DNA of 64,000 nt, from positions 6,076,001 through 6,140,000 of the forward strand of contig CM051511.1 in assembly GCA_028015205.1 (NCBI GenBank), read 5' to 3'. A program made the position numbers and the translations under genes. Shown here one piece after another: positions 59,002 to 64,000 of the stretch (position 1 is the stretch's first letter; each line of letters opens with the position of its first letter). Under the pieces are notes generated by a model that saw nothing but the letters and a program-made list of their open reading frames with translations, did not search any database and was not told where the DNA came from. Source of the stretch: Mytilisepta virgata (lineage: Eukaryota > Mollusca > Bivalvia > Mytilida > Mytilidae).

Positions 59002-60009
59002 TCAATATCTGGTATGTCCACCATTTGCTTGTAACACAGCCCCGACTCTTCTTGGCATAGATTGAATTAAACGCTGAGTTCGAACACGCGGTATCCTTTG
59101 CCACTCAAACTGAAGTGCCTGCTGTAATTGTTGCAGATTTTGCGGTGGTGGTTGTCGTTGGCGCACGCGCCGATCCACTTCATCCCACAAATGTTCAATT
59201 GGATTAAGATCGGGTGATCGTGACGGCCAACGGATCACATTGACATTCTGTTGTTCTAAAAAGTCTACTGTTACACGTGCTGTATGTGGTCGGGCATTGT
59301 CGTGCTGAAAAATTTCTCTCCGAATGTCAATTACGGGCAATAAATGAGGTCGTAAAATTTCGTCTCTATACCTAACAGCGTTCAGATTGCCTTGGATATG
59401 TATCAGCTGTGTGTTTCTGGCATAAGAAATAGCGGCCCACATCATAACACAGCCTCCGCCAAAATTGTCTCTCTCCACAACACAGTTTTGCGCAAAACGT
59501 TCGTTTCGGCGCCTATACACACGTATGCGACCATCTCGCTTTTCCAGTTGAAAACGTGACTCATCGCTGAACCATACTCTTCTCCAGTTCTGTAAATTCC
59601 ATGCACGAACTGTAGTACACCATCTAACCCTCGCTCGGCGGTGTTGGCGTCTCAGTGTTGCTCCAAAGTAAGGTCTTCTTGCCCTCAATCCATGAGAACG
59701 TAACCGATTGCGTACTGTCTGTGCTGATATACGGCGCAACCCAGGAACGTTTACAGCTGTTTCTGTTGCAGCAATAGTCCTATTCCGCAGATGGAAAAGT
59801 CTGATGTAACGATCTTGCGCCCTGGTTGTAACACGCGGGCGCCCTGAACGTGGCCGATCTGTCGTAGTACCAAGCTGCAGGTAGCGTCCCCAAAGGCGTA
59901 AAATTGTGCTACGATGAACATTGTACGTTACAGCAACAGCATTCTGTGATTCTCCGGCCTCTAGTCGTCCGATAGCGATATTCCGGGTAGCAGCGTCTAA
60001 CCTTGGCAT
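59002..60009 (-). CDS. Tc1-family DD34E transposase, 335 aa, intact
   Basis: Residues 1-110 form the paired-type helix-turn-helix DNA-binding region (RLEAGESQNAVAVTYNVHRS, RPRSGRPRVTT between the two helices, RISAQTVRNRLRSHGL). The DDE catalytic residues are Asp149 (VWFSDESRF), Asp237 (FQHDNARPHTA) and Glu272 (SPDLNPIEHLWD), with 34 residues between the second Asp and Glu. A glycine-rich FGGGCVMMWA lies between. Length, start ATG (60009-60007) and all catalytic residues are as expected for an active enzyme. It would cut and paste the element at TA sites. Confidence 0.92.
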   Translation of the reverse strand: MPRLDAATRNIAIGRLEAGESQNAVAVTYNVHRSTILRLWGRYLQLGTTTDRPRSGRPRVTTRAQDRYIRLFHLRNRTIAATETAVNVPGLRRISAQTVRNRLRSHGLRARRPYFGATLRRQHRRARVRWCTTVRAWNLQNWRRVWFSDESRFQLEKRDGRIRVYRRRNERFAQNCVVERDNFGGGCVMMWAAISYARNTQLIHIQGNLNAVRYRDEILRPHLLPVIDIRREIFQHDNARPHTARVTVDFLEQQNVNVIRWPSRSPDLNPIEHLWDEVDRRVRQRQPPPQNLQQLQQALQFEWQRIPRVRTQRLIQSMPRRVGAVLQANGGHTRY

Positions 60010-60311
60010 AGCGTCACCTCATCAGAATTTTATTTTACGAATGCATTCATGAAAAGAAATACCGGGTTTTTATACCGACTGACTGAGCTAAAAAATAACC
60101 CATGATTTGCACGTGAAAGTCGACCCAGTTTTTGGCAATGCGTAAATCGTAGGGTGTCCCAGATTGCGACCAAAGTCGTTTACGGGTGGATGAATTTAAA
60201 TGATTGTACCTGGAAAATGTTTATGAAGGTGTAATTATGATCATGTGTACATATATTTTGATATTTATTGGTTATTTGTCCGGAAAAATAATATTTCAAA
60301 AAGATAATCTG

Positions 60312-60336
60312 ATGTTGCGTTTCTTTTTTGAGAGAG
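60312..60336. repeat. Right 25-bp terminal inverted repeat of the Tc1 element
   Basis: Reads atgttgcgtttcttttttga + gagag, the mirror of the left end. Confidence 0.9.
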
Positions 60337-60797
60337 TATATTTCACAACTCATACGTTATTGTAGAGCTTGTGACATATACGTTGACTTCCTGGACAGAG
60401 CCCGGCTCCTGACAGAAAAGTTGCTCAGACAGGGGTACCTTTCTCCTAAGCTGAAGTCATCCTTATTAAAGTTTTATGGACTTGGTTGACAGGTATGAAA
60501 AAACCGTTTCCCAAATGAAAATGGACCTGTTCCATTGATATTATCCCTTCCTCATACCGGATTTGACATTAGCAGCATGACGGGTGTCCTGCAGGAAACA
60601 GAGACTGCTTACTCTTCCGGAGCACCCGATTCTACCCCCGGTTTTTTTGGTAGGGTCCATGTTGTTCATATGTTTTTAGTTTTTAATTGTAGTGCATGTA
60701 TTGTTTTGGTCTTGTCTTCGTTGTTCACCGGAGTTTGTCAGTTGTTACGATTTTTCACTCCTTCGAATATCCCTTTGGTATTTCTTGGCTTTACTTA

Positions 60798-61029
60798 TCA
60801 TGAGAAATCATATTTCAGTCACATATCGTTGTACATTTATTTTTCAGATTTTTTTTTCATTCTAAAAAAAAAAACAAATGTTTAACGAAATTATTTGCCA
60901 TTTCAAATAGTATGTTATAAAGAATCTCATTTCAGAAACGTGTCATTGAAAATGTATTTTATCATTTTTTTCTGGACAGAAACAATTGACTAACAAAAGA
61001 TTATTATTTTGCAAGTTTACATAATAGCA
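60798..61029 (+). repeat. Flank shared with 49031-49263 (inverted)
   Basis: Sequence directly after the Penelope-like 3' end, almost base-for-base the reverse complement of the 49-kb block, including the A-run and tctggacagaaacaattgac. Confidence 0.75.
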
Positions 61030-62272
61030 TTGTATAAAATGTATACTTTATAACACAAGATAATTTAAGCAATTACCTCACTCAAGTCTTTCTATATGCT
61101 TCTCACAGTTTGGAATAATTGGTTTCACTGAATTCTAAGTACGCCACATCTCATAAATGATAGTGTTATAGCAACTTAATATATTCGAAACAGAATTAAT
61201 GATCTGGTAAATTTTTTTGGGTGTCGAACATTTTGTTTTGAATTACTCTTTTTAGAAAATTCTTTTCACTGCTTTTGTCTGAAGAAACCATACGTCGTGT
61301 AAATTAGTAACACGCATTTTAAGCAACAATTAAAGAAAGTTCCTAATTTACAAATGATTGGAAATATCAAGTTAATAATTGTTTATTCGTTCAGTTGCAT
61401 GAGGTAATTAATCCAATGATACCTTGAAGGAATGCGACACGTGTCAAGAAAAAGTGAAATATCTTCGCTATATCTAAAAATTCATATCCTGAAATTTAAC
61501 ATAGTGTTTTTGTGCTTTAGTAGTTATAAAAATGTAAAACAAATGATAATCAAAATCACTCACAATACCGGCTAACTTTTTAAACTCTGCATGTACCATT
61601 TGAAGACGGTATATCTTTTCGAGGGGATTGGAGTATGGAACATTTACGTGATTATACTACGAATAGTTGGCATTCTTTTTCCATGTCCATCTCATAGAAT
61701 TTTGTTTCATTGTCGCATTTATCTTTTCATTTTCATCACTATCAGAGTGACATTGCTAAATGTTAAGGATATTTATATACAAAGAACTATATTGAGATTT
61801 AGAATTAATAAAAAATTCTCAAATAATTACACTTAGTATATAACAGGATTAATTCTTCCACATGGTGTACTGCTTCTTCAAACAAATCACCATAGTTCAC
61901 CTGTTAAATGGTAAGGTAGTGAAAACTGATAAACGATAAACAACTGACACCTTTAAGCCTTTTTACTTGATGCTTCTCATTAAGTCAAGGGTAAACTTCA
62001 TTAAATTAAAACACAAAATAGGAGTTGATGTTATATGTTTAGCATTGATATTCAGCTGACCATTTAAAGATAGTATGTTTCAAATTTTAACAAGATATAC
62101 TGAGCTGTTTAAACAGTTTAAGGAGCCTAAGGAAATGTCAGTCTAGTAAGTCTTTTTAGCAACTTCAAACTTTGATCACAGATACAAGGAACTTGGCAAT
62201 ATTTGGTTACTATTTTTCACCATTTTAGTAGCGGTGAAAAACTTTTTTCATGTGCTTATTAATTAAGGTTCA
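61030..62272. other. AT-rich non-coding stretch
   Basis: No domain-bearing ORF. An 81-codon ORF at 61591-61836 is hydrophobic but unrecognised. Confidence 0.45.
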
Positions 62273-62273
62273 T

Positions 62274-63235
62274 TTTTGTCTCGCCTTGACGGAGTCAAAA
62301 AGCGAGATATAGGTATGCTGTTTCCGGCGTCGGCGGCGGCGGCGGCGGCGACGACGGCGATGGCGTCAACAATGTATTAGTTTGTGATTAGCTAAGTTTT
62401 ATGGGGATCCACTAGTGATAGGTCAATGATAATTGGTATGCAGATGTATTACCATTGCGACATCTCATTGCCATGGAGATTATTTGGCTCCGCCCCCTCA
62501 GTCATGGTCTATTGGCTTTGAATGGTTTGCTTACTTTACATGTATTAGTTTGTGATTAGGTCAGTTTATGGGGATCCACTAGTGGTAGGTCAATGATAAT
62601 TGGTATGGAGATGTATTACCATTGCTACATCTCATTGCCATGGAGGTTATTTGGCTCCACCCCCTCAGTCATGGTTTATTGACTTTGAATGGTATGCTTA
62701 CTTTACATTTATTAGTTTGTGATTAGGTCAGTTTATGGGGATCCACTAGTGGTAGGTCAATGATAATTGGTATGGAGATGTATTACCATTGCTACATCTC
62801 ATTGCCATGAAGATTATTTGGCTCTACCCCCTCAGTCATGGTCTATTGACTTTGAATGGTTTGCTTACTTTACATATATTATGAGTCTGGTGAAGAGGAA
62901 CCTTGAGGGATCCTGTACTGGAAATCAACTATAAGTAACTATAAGTAACTTTAAGTAAGTATGTATTAGTTTGTGATTAGGTCAATTTATTGGGATCCAC
63001 TTGTGGTAGGTCATTGATATTTGGTTTGGGAACGACTTATAATAAGTCAATGGTATTAGGTATCCAGTTGTATTAGCATTCACACATCTCAATGAAATGG
63101 AGATTGTTTAACCATGTAACTCAGTCATGGTTCATTGACTTTGAATATTGGCATAACTTGTGTAAGATGTTAAGGTATTGCTATTATGATTTCAACATTT
63201 GTATAATCAAAATTACAAAAAGGCGAGACATATCT
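62274..63235. repeat. Dispersed repeat with gtctcgcctt termini and 168-bp tandem units
   Basis: gtctcgcctt (62278-62287) and aaggcgagac (63220-63229) are inverted termini. Inside are a CGG/CGA triplet patch (62328-62364) and units starting atgtattagtttgtgattagg near 62372, 62540 and 62708, plus a fourth diverged unit near 62961. Each unit contains ggggatccactagtggtagg and ccccctcagtcatgg. It looks like a mollusc non-autonomous element with an internal minisatellite. Confidence 0.65.
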
Positions 63236-63239
63236 CTGT

Positions 63240-63705
63240 GATAACAGTTTATTTATGTAGAAAGGCTACCCCTGTGTATATTCTGAACTTGATAATATCT
63301 GCGTGGTGACGACGTTTACACATAGTTTATTGTATGATTCTAACGTGCCGCTTTCGCTATAGAAACACAACCGTGTTTTAAATAGAACAAATATTATTGA
63401 CACATGTGCAAAATGCACTGCTGACGAGAAGCGCTAAGCACACATGAAATCACTAAACTGTTGTATTTTGTTGATAAAATAAAGTTTCAAAGTTATATTC
63501 TGCCATCTTACTGAATGTATCTTACATTAATCGATTTGCAAACATTTAGCAAAGCTCGAAATACAACAACGATAAATTTGAGGCAAAATGGCGTGACAGT
63601 CTAAAGTGCGACTTTGTTAACGCCTTGTTAAAATCGACATCATGATGGCAGTCCGTAAATTACAGAAATGATACATATTGTGTTATTAGAATCGAAATAA
63701 TTCAT
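63240..63705. other. Non-coding stretch
   Basis: Nothing recognised. Confidence 0.4.
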
Positions 63706-63709
63706 TGGT

Positions 63710-63845
63710 GCTATGCCCTATGGTTATTTTAACATGGGTAGGCATTATATTTATCAATATTTTACATCTCCCTAACTATTGGTGTAAACTATAATAGTAA
63801 ACAAATATAATGTCTACCCATCGTTAAAATAACCACGGAGCATGA
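63710..63845. repeat. Palindromic MITE with ~40-bp arms
   Basis: gctatgccctatggttatttt...ggtaggcattatattt (63710-63752) pairs with aaatataatgtctaccc...aaaataaccacggagcat (63803-63843) with about five mismatches, leaving a ~50-base spacer. Confidence 0.6.
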
Positions 63846-64000
63846 GACTCATTAACTATTTCTTAACTTTGATGTACTAATGGCGTGCAACCGCAAAAGT
63901 CTTGTTAATTTTTATAACTACATTAGATTAAAATCATTACAATTAAAGTCTTACACCTTTGTTTCACATTGTTTAAAAAAATGTCAAATACAGAATTAAA

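Larger units (their letters stand above)
58816..60336 (-). mobile_element. Tc1-like DNA transposon, apparently complete
   Basis: 1521 bp between TA dinucleotides (58814-58815 and 60337-60338). The first 25 bases (ctctctcaaaaaagaaacgc + aacat) are the exact reverse complement of the last 25. It encodes one uninterrupted transposase on the minus strand. Perfect termini and an open frame point to a recent insertion. Confidence 0.9.
58240..60797 (+). mobile_element. Penelope-like element (subfamily A), split by a Tc1 transposon
   Basis: The plus strand carries KYTEDEIVLMIEFLIDNIF, IGIPMGTNCKPLLADLFLYS and FRYIDDV followed by TAA, then LYDKRDDF-like sequence. After the Tc1 insertion it continues with FHNSYVIVELVTYTLTSWTE-type broken frames, the LTEKLLRQGYL region and the tail. 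The TA target is duplicated exactly: gtatata | tatttcacaactcatacg is continuous in the other copies. RT upstream of the fingers is missing. Confidence 0.75.

Noticed and set aside
62372..63120. CRISPR-like array of regular repeats
   Set aside because: 168-bp units are tandem with no unique spacers, in eukaryotic DNA.

Overview
The window reads as nuclear DNA of a marine invertebrate, most likely a bivalve mollusc close to Mytilus. That assignment is inference. It rests on AT-rich sequence, GT-AG spliced exons, a secreted Gly/Tyr-rich protein of shell-matrix type, a reverse-orientation tRNA-derived SINE, and many copies of Penelope-like, Gypsy, LINE, Tc1 and satellite families. Host coding content is sparse: a 3' terminal exon pair of a coiled-coil gene (1-1060), a broken rhodopsin-type receptor (15.7-16.7 kb), a possible orphan exon (32.3 kb) and the Gly/Tyr-rich gene (35.2-35.6 kb, minus strand).

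The standout region is 6.70-12.53 kb, a 5.83-kb unit bounded by inverted repeats of about 130-157 bp. Its left half is GC-richer and carries a compact plus-strand set: a CARD-domain ORF, a single-repeat TATA-binding-protein-like ORF overlapping it by 10 bases, a penton/minor-capsid-like gene with one internal stop, a broken packaging ATPase with zinc fingers at both ends, and an adenain-type cysteine protease. ATPase, protease and capsid-like protein together mark the adintovirus/Maverick (Polinton) lineage. I see no DNA polymerase B, retroviral-type integrase or major capsid gene, so this copy is internally deleted or a non-autonomous derivative. Its AT-rich right half holds a small gene with three coding exons, whose stop codon lies inside a perfect hairpin followed by AATAAA, and a repeat block with AP-1 and CRE motifs next to the right terminus. 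CARD and a half-TBP in one virus-like cassette suggest interference with innate signalling or death pathways plus takeover of transcription initiation.

From 13 to 15.3 kb lie LINE and Tc1 fossils and a ~165-bp satellite. From 19 to 28.2 kb is a layered set of elements: a Penelope-like fragment, an LTR fragment, and a full Gypsy-type element (20206-28201). A 3.1-kb Penelope-like element carrying an N-terminal GIY-YIG domain is inserted in that element's gag. The Gypsy element has its integrase upstream of the start of RT, the GMR1-like order, and most of the RT is deleted. A second truncated copy lies at 40.6-43.0 kb. Tandem repeats and MITEs fill 28.7-31.9 kb.

From 44.5 to 61 kb are further Penelope-like fragments, a degenerate two-ORF L1/Tx1-type LINE (50.6-57.3 kb), and a Penelope-like element (58.2-60.8 kb) interrupted by a Tc1 transposon with an intact 335-aa DD34E transposase and perfect 25-bp terminal repeats. 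The 3' end of that Penelope-like copy plus about 230 bp of flank recurs inverted at 49.0-49.5 kb, as expected from 3' transduction or inverted duplication. The last 2 kb hold a 168-bp tandem-repeat element and a palindromic MITE. Most of the remaining sequence is AT-rich with no gene I can support.
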